64,000 nt of DNA from contig OZ316899.1 in NCBI GenBank assembly GCA_973895155.1, positions 12,896,001 through 12,960,000 of the forward strand, written 5' to 3'. How positions within the stretch are numbered: position 1 is the stretch's first letter; every line of letters begins with the position of its first letter. A model generated the notes under the pieces. The model worked only from the letters and a program-made list of their open reading frames with translations. It was not told the DNA's origin and made no database searches. The stretch is from Marsupella aquatica (lineage: Eukaryota; Marchantiophyta). Shown in pieces: positions 11,439 to 21,815 of this stretch. A program made the position numbers and the translations under genes.

Positions 11439-12293
11439 TGGGGTTTGCCATTGCGTATCCTATCCAACCATGATACCAAGTTCATGGGCCATTTTTGGAA
11501 GGCGTTGTTCCGATTATTCAGAATGGACCTTACTAGGGGATCAGAGTATCATCATGAGACTGATGGCCAAACGGAATGGGTGAATGGTATTGTGGAGGAC
11601 TACTTGCGTCACTTTGTGATGGCCAATCAAAAGGGTTGGGCAAAGCACTTAACAATGGTCGAGTTTAGGTATAACTCAACCAAGCATTCGGCAACGGGGT
11701 TTGCGCCGATTGTGTTGGCCACAGGGAGGAAGCCAAGGGTGCCCTCCTAGTTCATAAATCCGGAAGCTTGGTGGACGAAAAGCAAGGTTCCTTCTGTAGA
11801 CAATTTTATTTGAGAGTGGCGCCTAGTTGTGGAAGCCGCTACCAAGGGTATGACCCTTGCCCAAAGTTGATACAAGGAGCAAGGGGATAAACATCAACGC
11901 CAGGTAAGCTTTGAAATTGGGGAGAGCGTCTGGTTGCAGTTTGAGACCTGAGCAATACCACGGGAACATAAGTAGGAAGCTGGCTCCCATATATGCGGGG
12001 CCCTATCGCATCATACGATGGGCCCACAAGGATAATCCGGTTTTGGTGGTGTTGGAGACACCCAAGGAAATGGGCGTGGGCAAATGCTACCATGTCAGCC
12101 AGCTCAAGAAATTTGTCAAAGACAATGATCCCAACCGGGATCAAGTCTTGCGTCCGGACACCATGCTGGTGGAGGACGCTGAGGAATTTGAGGTGGACGC
12201 AATTCTGGACCACCGTTACAAATACAAGTTGGGAAGACACATCTTAGAGTATTTGGTGAAGTGGGCTGGCTATGATCAGGCTGAGAGCACTTG
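11439..12293 (+). pseudogene. Chromovirus (Ty3/gypsy) integrase core, C-terminal domain and start of chromodomain
   Basis: The fragment is 5'-truncated inside the integrase core. It begins GLPLRILSNHDTKFMGHFWK, holding the second catalytic Asp as D-T-K-F. ETDGQTEWVNGIVEDYLRHF follows, which includes the catalytic Glu block, then the EF-YNS--HSATG-AP block. After a frameshift (about 11750-11910) the C-terminal module (NISRKLAPIYAGPYRI, HVSQLKKFV) and a chromodomain start (ILEYLVKWAGYDQAESTW) follow. Chromodomains direct integration to modified histones. The frame stops where the MULE was inserted. The next bases at 37454 (GGAACCGGAAG) give EPEENLGNAS, completing the chromodomain. Stops and the frameshift make it a relic. 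Confidence 0.88.
12285..12293 (+). repeat. Left 9-bp target-site duplication of the MULE (GAGCACTTG)
   Basis: It is identical to 37445-37453. Nine bases is the typical Mutator-like duplication length. Counting it once restores the chromodomain reading frame across the insertion. Confidence 0.92.
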
Positions 12294-12340
12294 GAGGGGA
12301 GGTAATCCATAAGTTATTAGTCACTGATATCAGTGGCCCC
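12294..12340 (+). repeat. Left terminal inverted repeat of the MULE
   Basis: The first 27 bases match the reverse complement of the right end with about seven mismatches. AGTTATTAGT is identical in both ends, followed by (C/G)ACT(G/A)ATAT-AGT. Confidence 0.82.
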
Positions 12341-12344
12341 CCTT

Positions 12345-12700
12345 TTTTTTCTAATCTCGGAGATCTCTTCGAGATGGCGACAATTTTTTTTGGCAATCTC
12401 GGAGAGGCTCTCCGAGATCCCTACCATTTTTTTTGGCAATCTTGGAGACCTCTCTGAGATGGCAACAATTGTTTTTGGCAATCTCGGAGAGGCTCTCCAA
12501 GATCCCTACCATTTTTATGACAATCTCGGAGAGGCTCTCCGAGATCCCAACACCCTTCCAGGAGTATGTTGGAGATATGGTAGTTTGTTTGCTCACCATG
12601 TCAGAGAGCCTCTCCGAGATACCAACTCACTTTGCAAACCATCTTCGACTTTCCCATTCCACTTCTAAGACCATCTCAAAGAGCCTCTCCAAGATACAAA
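12345..12700. repeat. Palindrome array P1 (left subterminal region of the MULE)
   Basis: About nine copies or half-copies of the core CTCGGAGAGGCTCTCCGAG are separated by locus-specific spacers such as ATCCCTACCATTTTTTTTGG. Each copy can form a 9-bp hairpin with a one-base centre (G or C). Open frames across the array are just translations of the repeat. Confidence 0.92.
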
Positions 12701-12818
12701 TACAAAAAATTTGCAAGTGATACACATCACATTCACTTTTCATATATATTATAATGTGTACACAACAACACTTCATCATTGCTACCTTCTCTAAAGCTAA
12801 CCCATGTTGGCCACTACT

Positions 12819-13899
12819 TTAGTCTATTATCTGATATGTGCTCAGGTCATAAATAATCTTCTTTCGCAAGTTTCCTACCTGGCTGCCATCAAAATCCATA
12901 GGAGCATCTCGACTTATGCGCTCTGCATAGTTAAGGATAAATACCCCACAATTTACACTATCTTCTTGTGATGGAAGGCCTGACACTAAAGTTCTAGGCC
13001 AGTTGTATGCATCTGGTGACTTGCTTCATCCTTGATATACCTTGTTAGAGTATACATGAGATACTCATTTCGAGCCTCCCAAAAGTTTCCTGATTTCTCC
13101 CAAAGCGAATCTAGGAACAACACCTCATTTCCAGTTAAATCAATCACTGCCAACACCCAATGCTCCCTGTTTGCCTGGTGGATAGGGACCAATATCCTGT
13201 CATAATCAAATATATTTTCTGTTTTGGTCCATCAAGCAACATTGGCAAAACAATATACGGGCGTTGAGAGCAACGTGTAGAATACTGTGATGAAAAATGC
13301 ACACTGTGGATAGCCTCTTGATCTCCCCCTAAACTGCAACAAGGCCAAGTATGCATCAATGATATCTGAATGTAGCCATTGAGCTGTTGTTCTTCCTTCA
13401 GACAAGCATCTCATTGACGCCCTGGTCAACTTGTAATCTACAAAGTTGAACAATACTTCCTCGTCTGGGAGCTCTGTGGATACTATGTCAAAAAAGTCTT
13501 GAGAGCAGACTACTTCAGCAAATAACCCAGGTATCCGGGTATTCCCACCACGTGCTGCATAGGATTGAACAGCATGGCATTAGGCATCATCTTGATCTGA
13601 GCTATAGGTCACAAAAGAAGGGTGAGCTATCTTGTCACTATCATTGCTGACACTCTCACTTTCATTGTAGTCTACCTCTATTGCTCTATCATCTACAAAT
13701 CTAGATTTTTGCCTCTTTGTGTACTTCTCAGCTACACCCTTGAGCCGTTTGAAGGGGCGTGAATCAACAATCCCTTCTGCGTAAGTTGGAAGGCAAAATC
13801 TTTCTGGAGAGAAAGTTTTCGATGCTTCCTCCCATGCTTCACGGACTTTGTCCTTGTCCGATGTGTGCCATTGTTTGGACTTGATGTTCCTGTAGTGAA
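12819..13899 (-). pseudogene. Exon 5: Ulp1-type C48 cysteine protease catalytic domain
   Basis: The exon starts after CAG at 13900 and opens FHYRNIKSKQWHTSDKDKVR. Around 13390-13350 it has WLHSDIIDAYLALLQ, the usual N-terminal lobe of Ulp1 domains (W--D--I--YL--L). Then come the catalytic His in IHQANREHWVLAVID (codon 13160-13162), the catalytic Asp in VLFLDSL (13109-13111) and the catalytic Cys in QEDSVNCGVFILNYAERI (12958-12960). The His/Asp/Cys order and spacing fit family C48. The in-frame TAA (13580-13582) and two frameshifts separate the parts, so the copy is inactive, though the triad residues remain. The stop is at 12819-12821. Confidence 0.85.
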
Positions 13900-14039
13900 C
13901 TGCCTATTGGTTAAGTAGACAGTTTAAGGTAATACCATAATAATGTGGAACTTCACATTTTTATTGATCCTCACCATGGCACCATGTAAATTGCAAACTA
14001 CCTACAACAAATGGGTTCTTGGATTCAACGTTTACTCAC

Positions 14040-14547
14040 AATCCTGAGCATCCCCACCCTTGCCTTCTGCGGCATCCTCCTCTGAATCAGACTCAAGGAC
14101 CAGCTTCTTCCGCCCTTCAGGCTTCTTAGTCTCCTTGGCCTCCTCCTTCTTACTCTCCTCGCCCTCCGTCTTGGTCTGATTGCCCTGCTGCGTTGAAAGG
14201 AGTTTTGACACCACTGAAGCTGCTGACTCACCAAAGTAGTCATGCGCTTCCATCCCAAATACTAGTCGCCCACAATTATTGGCAGCTTTGTAGATAGCAC
14301 CAAAGTGGACATTCCAAGAAAATATGATATCGTCGGGACTGGTGATGTGCTCTATGATGCATTGCAAGGTTGCAGGCAATAACGTACCGGCTAATTTGTC
14401 TCTCACTGCATCATCTTCCTTTGTAAAATTGGATAGAGCATTGCTCTTTGCTGGGCACAAGTCACCAGTAATTGGCTTCATATGTACCTTTGGGAGGGTC
14501 ACCTCTGTACCCTTCATGGTGAATATATCCAAATGCAGATATTGAGC
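14040..14547 (-). pseudogene. Exon 4 of the MULE composite gene
   Basis: The acceptor ...TGTGACAG is at 14548 and the donor GTGAGT follows 14040. The exon opens AQYLHLDIFTMKGTEVTLPK and ends in a very charged Glu/Lys/Ser-rich stretch. The open frame of about 169 codons joins exon 5 in frame. No domain is recognised. The acidic-basic tail looks like a disordered linker before the protease domain. Confidence 0.65.
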
Positions 14548-14609
14548 CTGTCACATCATGCAAAATAGATTTGCACTTGTTAGCAACACTAATTAACTTA
14601 TCCGAATCG

Positions 14610-15045
14610 GTCCTACCTATCTCAGAGAGGCTCTCCGTGATTCCAAGTACCTATCTCAGAGAGGCTCTCCAATATGGATCCTACCTATCTTAGAGAGGCT
14701 CTCCAAGATCCAAGCTACTTATCTCAGAGAGGCTCTCTGAGATCCAAGCTACCTATCTCAGAGAGGCTCTCCAAGATCCAAGCTACCTATCTCAGAGAGG
14801 CTCTTCGAGATGGATCCTATTTGAGAGAGGTTCTCCTACCTATCTCAGAGAGCCTCTCCGAGATCCATGGTACCTATCTCAGAGAGGCTCTCCAAGATGG
14901 ATCAGGCTCTTTGAGATTGATCCTACCTATCTTGGAGAGCCTCTCCGAGATCAATCTTACCCATATGGGAGAGGGTGTCCGAGATCGTAATTGCGGACAC
15001 ATTTTTCAACTATCTCGGAGAGCCTCTCCGAGATGACTTCTATTG
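14610..15045. repeat. Palindrome array P2 (intron 3)
   Basis: About eleven copies of the core have spacers built on CTACCTAT and GATCCAAG and a period near 36 bp. The array lies wholly inside the intron between donor GTAAGT (15071) and acceptor CAG (14548). Confidence 0.92.
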
Positions 15046-15071
15046 AAATGCCAAAATTGAAGTGAACTTAC

Positions 15072-15536
15072 AGCTTTTTTGCTTGACGCCATGTAGCAAG
15101 GTGTGTCATTCCAAATGGTGAATGAGTCAATGTGATCCAAATTCTCAGCCCAGTCAATGTGAAGGTACTCAAAGATTGAGTTTGTGTGGGCAAATGAACC
15201 ACTATGCACGATGCACAGGAAACCGTCATTTGTGAGTAGAGAGTCTACCAATGTCGTCGCCACTTCTAGGTCACTGAGCCGAAATCTATTCCACATCGGA
15301 ACATTATTTTCAGCGTGCGCTCTGCGATAATTTGTCCCTAGTTGAACAAAGATCATATCACAACCATGGCCCTTAGGTACACCATCAACTATCCAACCTT
15401 GTTTTTGCAAGCCAGCCAACTTCAATTTCTTACACAGTCCCGGAATTCCCTCATGAATGGAGGGAGAGGCAACTTTCCTGTGGTTGGCTGGTATTTGTCC
15501 TTCAGCCAAGAAGAACACTCTAGTAAGGTCATATGC
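15072..15536 (-). pseudogene. Exon 3, 3' part (possible methyltransferase-like segment)
   Basis: This continues exon 3 after the solo LTR. The frame entering from 19375 (HAKEHMTLLECSSWLKDKYQ) stops near 15432. The next frame continues GLQKQGWIVDGVPKGHGCDM and the IFVQLGTNY region, then LSDLEVATTLVDSLLTNDGF, LCIVHSGS and IWNDTPCYMASSKK. The alternation of an acidic-hydrophobic strand, a helix with LVDSLL, G-G-F and a hydrophobic strand resembles the C-terminal half of a class I (FtsJ-like) methyltransferase. I see no complete SAM-binding motif, so this is a hypothesis. The donor GTAAGT follows 15072. Confidence 0.45.
15532..15536 (+). repeat. Target-site duplication TATGC (left) of the solo LTR
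   Basis: It is identical to 19375-19379. Counted once, the exon 3 frame reads through HAKEHMTLL. Confidence 0.9.
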
Positions 15537-18500
15537 TGTGACACGGGTAACGTGTCACTTGACCGAACCCAGGTCGTAGATTAGGACTTATACGGTCATT
15601 AGGACCGTAGCCATAGCGTAGAATAGCACGTATAGCCGTCAAGTTACCATTATGATTAGATTAGGAGTAGGTTAAGATAACCGAATAATTACGAGTTCAG
15701 GAAAGGGATTATTACGCACGACCGAGGTACGGTGGCGGCAGCGGAGTAAAAATCAGTTAGAAGAATCACGCTTGCACCGAGACGCCGACTTCAGCTCGTT
15801 ATCAATGACCAAATGGCCTGACCTTCTCACGCTCGGGCTCGTCCGGGCACCCCCATAAGAGAGGAGCCGATGGCACTGCGGGCCATTCGCTCACGTTTAC
15901 CTTTCTGGAATTCACGGACGCTGCCATCCGCTCCCCTTTTTGATTGAATCCAGTCGACCTTTACAAGGAAATTATCGAGGGAGAAGAGCGGAATGTGGCA
16001 AGATTTAGTCAGGACGAGCGAGGCCTCCGCGAAAAAGGACCAGCCAGGTGGGAACGTGGACGCAACGAACCGGACTACGAGGTTAGTATGACCCTCACAG
16101 CCTTGGGATTTTGGACCTTGTTTGGCGAGGTAGGTGCTAAGTTCTCCGAGACTTACTGGTACTCTTGCCCCGAGAAAGCCGCTTACGAACGAAGGTACGC
16201 GAAGCTGGTAACCAAGGTAGCACTGGTTAATTGCGAAAGAACAGCCATCACCAGGGATTCTAGCTATAACGAGCTGCGAGACTACATCACCGAACTATAT
16301 CTCAGCGAGGAAGGGCTTAGATCGGTAGCAGAGGCGATTCTTGAGGTTCCAGCTAAGTTCTTTAAGCTGAAGGGCAACCAGCGGCTTACTCAAGCGGAGT
16401 TCGACAAGATTCCGGGGTACCTAGACCAGCAGATCGCAGCCGAAAAGCGCCAAGAAGACATCAGCAGACAACGGGAAGCGGCACGTAATCTCACGTTCCT
16501 CGGGGAAAGCTCCAACGCCTTCAACTGGGATATGGCTACCCCAGCGCCTCAACCGATGACCACCGGAGTACCGCTGAACCAGTCCCAAGTCCATCCGGTA
16601 ATCAACGCGGAGTGTTCTTCGGGTTCCGAGCGAGCTAGTCCGCAGCTCGAACAGCGTCCTCGTAAGCGGTCAAGGACTACGACGGCCCCCGAATCAACAC
16701 GGACCGACGTCGCGCCTGCACCTGCCCCGGCAAACCCCCCGACCAACCAGACCCGACGGCCCCCGGATAACCCAAAGTCCAACTTATTACAGGTAATCCG
16801 CGTCCCCGAGGTAGTCTGGATCGCGATCAAGAAACTCGAACATGCGGACTATCTCAAGGAGCATCAGTTGGAGCGGTTCGCCCACTTACTATGGAGGCCG
16901 TGCGCCACCGGGCCGAAGGAGATTTGTGAGTTCATCTCCAATTTCGACACTGATGCGTCAACCACCAAGGTTTCGAGGCAGACCTTATCACTCACGGAGC
17001 ATCGGTTAACGCAAATTTTTGGCCTACCAACCGGGCCGGTGCCGGTGGAAATCCGAATTCGGGATAAGGAGTATACACCGCGGCACTTCAAACCCGAGGG
17101 TAAGACGGACAACGGATACAAGCAGGGGGCGTGCACCAACTTAACCTATATGGAGCGGCTTAACTTCGTACGGACTACCCTACACATGATTGAGCCACGA
17201 TCCGAGATTTCCCTCTGCACGATAGTGCAGGTGGAACAGTACAAACGACGAAACTGGGCCCAATTCTTCTACCGAAGATTCTCGGGGGAGCTGAAGCGGG
17301 CTCAGGGTGGTATGGCTATTGGAGGGAAGACTTACTTGGGAAGTCATATCGCCATTATCCTCGCCTGGTACAAGGCACGGCGGGAGGCCAGAGGAAAGAA
17401 TACGGCCACCTCAGCCCCGGGTAATGTCACCCCCGCCCCAGAGGAGGCAACCCCGACTACGCGGACTACTGTCCCTCGGACAAACCCCGAGCCGGAAGCC
17501 CCGACTAATACTCCGCAACCGCCCCCTGTGGAAATTCCACCGCCTCCTTCCGTTGAGCCTCCGCTACCTGCAGTACAACCACCCCCAATCCCTCCACCAC
17601 CTGAAGAAACCTTCCCCTCCCCAGCGTTGACTACGGAGGAGCTCATTGCCCCTGCCGAGGAACCACCAGTACCCGAGAGGATGGAGGACTACCAAGTAGC
17701 CCCGGGGACCATGGCCTACGACCTGGTCCAGAAGTTTAGCCAGACTATGTCTGGAGAGTTGGCGACATACATCGGACAACAAGTCTCGGCGTACTTTCAG
17801 CCAGCCTTCTTCATGTTAGAGCACCAACCACGGATCGTCAGCCGCTTGGAAGAAGAACTCATGGCGAAGGGGAATGAGATCGGGCGTCTCCAGATGCTGG
17901 TAGAGCACCTCGAGGAAGAGGCAACGACCCGCCGCGAGGATTTAGTCCACACTGTCGAACAGAGGGACGGACTACCCCAGGAGTTAAGCGGAGCGCAGGC
18001 CGAACTCAAGAAGCTGGACGACACCGTGCTTCAATTACGCTCAGAATCTTCGGCTCGGGTTACCAGCCTGACCGACCTCAACAAACAATTCCTGCAGGCA
18101 GCACAGCAGGTGGCTAGTCTCTCCGCCGAACAAGATAAATTGCTAGCGCAAGACCAGGTCCATCGCGACGCCATCGACCAGCTCAACTTGGAGGTGGCGC
18201 GGCTCCAGACTGAAGCCGATGAAGCTGCAAACGAGGCGGAGGAAGCATTACGGGACAACAAGGCTTTGCAGGACCGCGTCACCCTGCTCGTCCTCCAGCG
18301 GGGAAAACCTGGGCCCACCTCTGATCAAGGCGGCTCGAGGTCTTGCCCCGACAAGGGGACCAGCCCGGGTCCAACCACTGCACACACGTAAGGGGTAGTT
18401 AGCGAATGGTAGAAGCAGGCGCCGCGCGAGGCGGTTAAGTCAGCGACATCTTTTAGTTAGGCGTAACGACAGAATGACTGTCATTAGGCGCCGATTAGCG

Positions 18501-19374
18501 GCAGTAGGAAGAATTAGGGCCAGTCAGTTAGGATCAGCCAACGTAGGATTGAGTCCATCAACGGACTAGAGTTTGTCAGTAGGCTTGGCCGCTGCCATTC
18601 TGGTTGGCACACTCGTAGTCGACGGTCAACCGGTCAGTGCAGCGCGACCAGTAGTCAGCAGTTAGTTAGTCAGTAGGTAGTACCCTGGAAGGTAGTATCC
18701 TCCGGTTCTCTTCCGCTATGGTGGTATTTAGGCTCCCCCTTCCGCGATGGGAAGGGGGAGAAGGCTTAGTTATCTCAGCAGAAGAAAGGCGAGGCACGGG
18801 GAGTCCCGGCCTGAGTAGGGTCAGAGCGTACCAAGGAGTGAGAGCCAGAGTCGAGCTTGCTGGGCAAGTGCGAGGCAGGGCCTCGTAGAGACTGGGCATC
18901 GACTGCCGTTGGGCCTGCTGACCCCCTTTGAAGTCGAGTCAACCATGTAAACTGATGCTTCGCTGACTAAATGTAGTCTTTTCCCCTTAATGTTTCTGAG
19001 AGTAACTGGTGTTGTGTGTATGCTTCGTCCAGGCAAAGGCGCCATTTTAAGGGACGTACCGGGTGCGGACTAATGGTAGGGATTGCCACTCATTGCATGT
19101 CACAAGGTCCTGTCACGTCGATGGCTTGAAAAGCCCCAAGTCGGGAGTTAGTCCGCGTCACTAACTGAGGGAAAATTCCAGCGGTGGAAAATAAATATAC
19201 CTATGACAAGTACGAATTATGCGAGTGTTATACCAGTAAGTATAGCGGCTTAGCCCGACTTAGGGCTATTGAAGGTCACTACACACCTCCTTGCCCGAAC
19301 CCTCACCCCTACTGGTGGTCGAGGTCGCACCACGACACTAACCCGGATTTAAGGCCCAGGGTAGGGGTGCGACA
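15537..19374 (+). mobile_element. Solo LTR (3,838 bp) carrying an intact LTR-encoded ORF, inserted in exon 3
   Basis: It starts TGTGACACGGG, ends GGGGTGCGACA and is flanked by the exact 5-bp duplication TATGC (15532-15536 and 19375-19379). There is no internal LTR copy, primer site or pol, so I read it as a solo LTR left by recombination. The last 120 bp match, in reverse, the 5' LTR end of the gypsy element at 57327-57453, which proves LTR identity independently. The first 22 bases form an 8-bp hairpin (GTGACACG/CGTGTCAC). Non-coding parts are 15537-15940 and 18392-19374. An intact reading frame fills the centre. Confidence 0.85.
16088..18391 (+). CDS. LTR-encoded gag-like/coiled-coil protein, intact (767 aa from first ATG)
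   Basis: The frame is open from a TGA at 15941-15943. The first ATG is 16088 and the stop is 18389-18391, with no break. In order it has an alpha-helical N-terminal part (YERRYAKLVTKVA, LRSVAEAILEVPAKFF) and a Ser/Arg/Lys-rich region that may act as a nuclear signal (RPRKRSRTTT). A globular domain spans about 16790-17390 (LTEHRLTQIFGLP, ACTNLTYMERLNFVRTTLH, WAQFFYRRFSGELKRAQ, YLGSHIAIILAWYK). A Pro-rich linker (17400-17680) and a coiled coil of about 170 residues (17810-18310) follow. The globular domain matches the three other LTR proteins here. I see no zinc knuckle and no enzyme motif. It may be a capsid-like or accessory retroelement protein. Splicing to an upstream exon cannot be excluded. 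Confidence 0.7.
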   Translation: MTLTALGFWTLFGEVGAKFSETYWYSCPEKAAYERRYAKLVTKVALVNCERTAITRDSSYNELRDYITELYLSEEGLRSVAEAILEVPAKFFKLKGNQRLTQAEFDKIPGYLDQQIAAEKRQEDISRQREAARNLTFLGESSNAFNWDMATPAPQPMTTGVPLNQSQVHPVINAECSSGSERASPQLEQRPRKRSRTTTAPESTRTDVAPAPAPANPPTNQTRRPPDNPKSNLLQVIRVPEVVWIAIKKLEHADYLKEHQLERFAHLLWRPCATGPKEICEFISNFDTDASTTKVSRQTLSLTEHRLTQIFGLPTGPVPVEIRIRDKEYTPRHFKPEGKTDNGYKQGACTNLTYMERLNFVRTTLHMIEPRSEISLCTIVQVEQYKRRNWAQFFYRRFSGELKRAQGGMAIGGKTYLGSHIAIILAWYKARREARGKNTATSAPGNVTPAPEEATPTTRTTVPRTNPEPEAPTNTPQPPPVEIPPPPSVEPPLPAVQPPPIPPPPEETFPSPALTTEELIAPAEEPPVPERMEDYQVAPGTMAYDLVQKFSQTMSGELATYIGQQVSAYFQPAFFMLEHQPRIVSRLEEELMAKGNEIGRLQMLVEHLEEEATTRREDLVHTVEQRDGLPQELSGAQAELKKLDDTVLQLRSESSARVTSLTDLNKQFLQAAQQVASLSAEQDKLLAQDQVHRDAIDQLNLEVARLQTEADEAANEAEEALRDNKALQDRVTLLVLQRGKPGPTSDQGGSRSCPDKGTSPGPTTAHT

Positions 19375-19842
19375 TATGCTCTTTTGCATGGCAAAATTGC
19401 AGGGCAGATGTAATAGCATGAGAGGGCCGAGGTACTCCCAAAATTTTGCAAAGATCATCCTCCAGAATTTCCGGGGCTTCTGTTGAAACTGGCTTCTTTG
19501 TGGGTTTGTCTATTCTCTTCTTGACTTTCTTCTTTGGCCGACTGGTTGGCTTACCAGAGATCTGTGGTTTGCTTGGGGTCCCACTTGGGGTCCCGCTTGG
19601 GGTTGAAAGGTCAGGCTCCTCCTCCTCCTCATGGCCCTCTGCATTGTCCCCGGTGGCCATCTCATCCTCCTCTCCATTGTCCCCACTTGCCGCTTTCTCA
19701 TCCTCCTCTCCATTGTCCCCACTTGCCGCTTTCTCATCCTCCTTTCCATTGTCCCTAGTCTTTCTTGGCTCCATCTTCTCATCCATCGGACGACGTTTGC
19801 TTGAGGTAGACCCTGGGGTTCCAAACTTTTCTTTACTTTTTT
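19375..19842 (-). pseudogene. Exon 3, 5' part of the MULE composite gene
   Basis: The acceptor TTGTTCTGCAG precedes 19842, and joining exon 2 gives GTPEKSKEKFGTPGSTSSKR in frame. The exon is low-complexity, with three imperfect copies of a GDNGEEDEKAAS-type block (19690-19760) followed by a Pro/Lys-rich basic stretch. It then runs into SHAITSALQFCHAKEH at the solo LTR junction. It is probably a disordered linker. The triplicated block may be a recent local expansion. Confidence 0.65.
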
Positions 19843-19884
19843 CTGCAGAACAAAGTAAGGAGTTTAGTATACATTTTACAATGA

Positions 19885-19912
19885 TACTATCTCGGAGAGG
19901 CTCTCAAACATA
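19885..19912. repeat. Single palindrome copy in intron 2 (P3)
   Basis: One partial core (TCTCGGAGAGGCTCTC) lies in the short 109-bp intron between 19951 and 19843. With it, at least one copy is present in three of the four mapped introns. Confidence 0.85.
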
Positions 19913-19951
19913 GGTCAGATGTACAATGCAAGCTAGGGTGTAAAACCTTAC

Positions 19952-21231
19952 CAGGAGTGCCTTGTTCTGAGGTGGTGTCTTCTGATTCCTTTTCTTTCTT
20001 CCCCCGAACCTTCTTCCCATCATACTCTGGCTCTCCAAGAGGCAAAATGGCCTCCAAGTCCAATGCAGCCTTTGTCGACTGCTCAAGATCTGGCAACTTT
20101 GAAGGCGCAAAAAGGTTGTCTCGTAGTTTCCCTTCCTTTAGGAGGTTGGCAGCTTCCTTCTCTTTGGGCGTAATGAACTCATTCCAATCATTGAACTCCA
20201 TGAACCATGGACAATTTTGTCTCTCCCAGTCTGAAAAGACTCTTGCTGTTGGCTTCAGCCCATCTGTTGGATACATTGACAGCAGGCCTTTCTCCATCAT
20301 CCATGCAGTCAGAGCACTTGGTAACACTTTGAAAGTAGAGGCTCCAATGCTCTCCTGATGAAGTAAATATCTGACCACACACCTCTTTGCACGCTTCCTC
20401 CACATATCTTTGCTTTGCTTTGCTGGATTCCACATCTTCTTGCCCTCCTCATAGGACCAAGTCTGTACAAATTTCTTGTACATCTTGTTGTGAAACTCAA
20501 CAAACTCGTCTTTGCTTCCATTGAAGTTTTGCCACTCACCAGAATCATATGCACTCTTGGCAAACTCTGACATGATCAAACTGCCAACATGGGCAATGTA
20601 ACACCACATTGACCACACTAGCAACCAAGCTCTCACTGCTGAATCACCATATACATCTGGATGGTGGTGTCGCTTCTTCTCCTCCGCGGTTGAGAAATGA
20701 ATGCGGAGTAACTTGTTTCGACACTCAACAGGCATCACCGCACTTGCAAACAATTTAACTTGATCCAACCCCACTTGCACTTGTGGCCGATCTTTTTGTT
20801 TACTCTGCAACTGGTGCAGCTCCTCGGCAATCTCCAAAAATTCCTCTCCATTTGCTGGATTGACAATCTGAGCAAACTTTTGCATTTTGCCCTCCCAAGA
20901 CCTACAGGCTTCACTTGTCATGAGTGCGGTTTCCTTTTGGAACTTATCCGAACTCCAGGCATGGCCAATTGCAGCATCGACTGCCATCTCCTTCGCAAGA
21001 CGAATCCTCCCGTCTTCAATATTATTCCACAACATGATGTACACAGCAGCATCCTTTGTCATGCACTTGCTATACCATGTCTTTCCATGCCCATGGCTTC
21101 TTGCTACTAAGAATCTAGCATAACCATCCGGATGAAGCAATGTCTGATACTCCTCCAAAGGTGTCATCAACAGCTTCTTCACCCTCTCTGCATCGGTCAA
21201 CCAAGATGCCTGCACAAGATTTGCGCTTATC
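19952..21231 (-). pseudogene. Exon 2 of the MULE composite gene
   Basis: The exon spans from the acceptor TTTTACGCAG (21232) to the donor GTAAGG (after 19952) and is open for 1,280 bp without a stop. It begins ISANLVQASWLTDAERVKKL after an Ala codon split with exon 1. The protein is rich in helices and Trp/Lys/Glu. It contains HGKTWYSKCMTKDAAVYIML near its start and a GRIRLAKEMAVDAAIGHAW stretch. I do not recognise a domain. Homologous long helical segments often follow ParB-like motifs in plant transposon proteins, but that cannot be shown here. Confidence 0.65.
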
Positions 21232-21289
21232 CTGCGTAAAAGAAGCGACAAATGTTGGCGTCAAAGGCTATGTACAAGAAAATTACATC

Positions 21290-21745
21290 TCTGTCAGATG
21301 CTCTCCGAGAAGTCATGGATATCTCGGAGAGGCTCTCTGAGAAGGCATCGCTCTCCAAGAAGGCATTGATATCTTGGAGAGGCTCTCCGAGAAGGCATGG
21401 ATCTTGAAGAAGGCATGGATATCTCATAGAGGCTCTCCGAGAAGGCATGGATCTTCAAGAAGGCATTGATATCTTGGAGAGGCTCTCCGAGAAGGCATCA
21501 CTCTCCAAGAAGGCATTGATATCTTGGAGAGGCAATTGAGAAGGCATCGCTCTCCAAGAAGGCATGGATATCTTGGAGAGGCTCTCCGAGAAGGCATCGC
21601 TCTTCAAGAAGGCATGGATATCTCGGAGAGGCTCTCCGAGAAGGGAAGGTTCTTTCTATCTTGGAGAGCCTCTCCAAGATAGCATTTTGAGAGCCAAACA
21701 TTGTATGTGTGTATGTATCTATCTCGGAGAGCCTCTCCAAGATAG
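21290..21745. repeat. Palindrome array P4 (intron 1)
   Basis: About twelve full or half copies of the core have spacers of AAGGCAT(G/T)GATAT type, different from all other arrays. The array is wholly inside the intron between donor GTAAGT (21815) and acceptor (21232). Confidence 0.92.
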
Positions 21746-21815
21746 GATAGCCTATGTGGGTGCAAAAGAACAACAAATGCAAGAACAACCAAAAACCAAG
21801 GGGGCAGTCACTTAC

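Noticed and set aside
15537-19374. Interpretation of the ORF-bearing units as DNA transposons with TGT...ACA inverted ends and 5-bp duplications (Tn7-like)
   Set aside because: The end of this unit matches the LTR end next to gag of G1 at 57327, and the G2 unit is preceded by a polypurine tract and integrase. LTR identity explains the ends. Inverted matching beyond TGT(G/C)AC is weak.
19446-19913. Plus-strand frame of 155 codons rich in Ser/Pro/Leu
   Set aside because: It is the antisense shadow of exon 3, whose minus-strand frame joins exon 2 through a proper splice acceptor.
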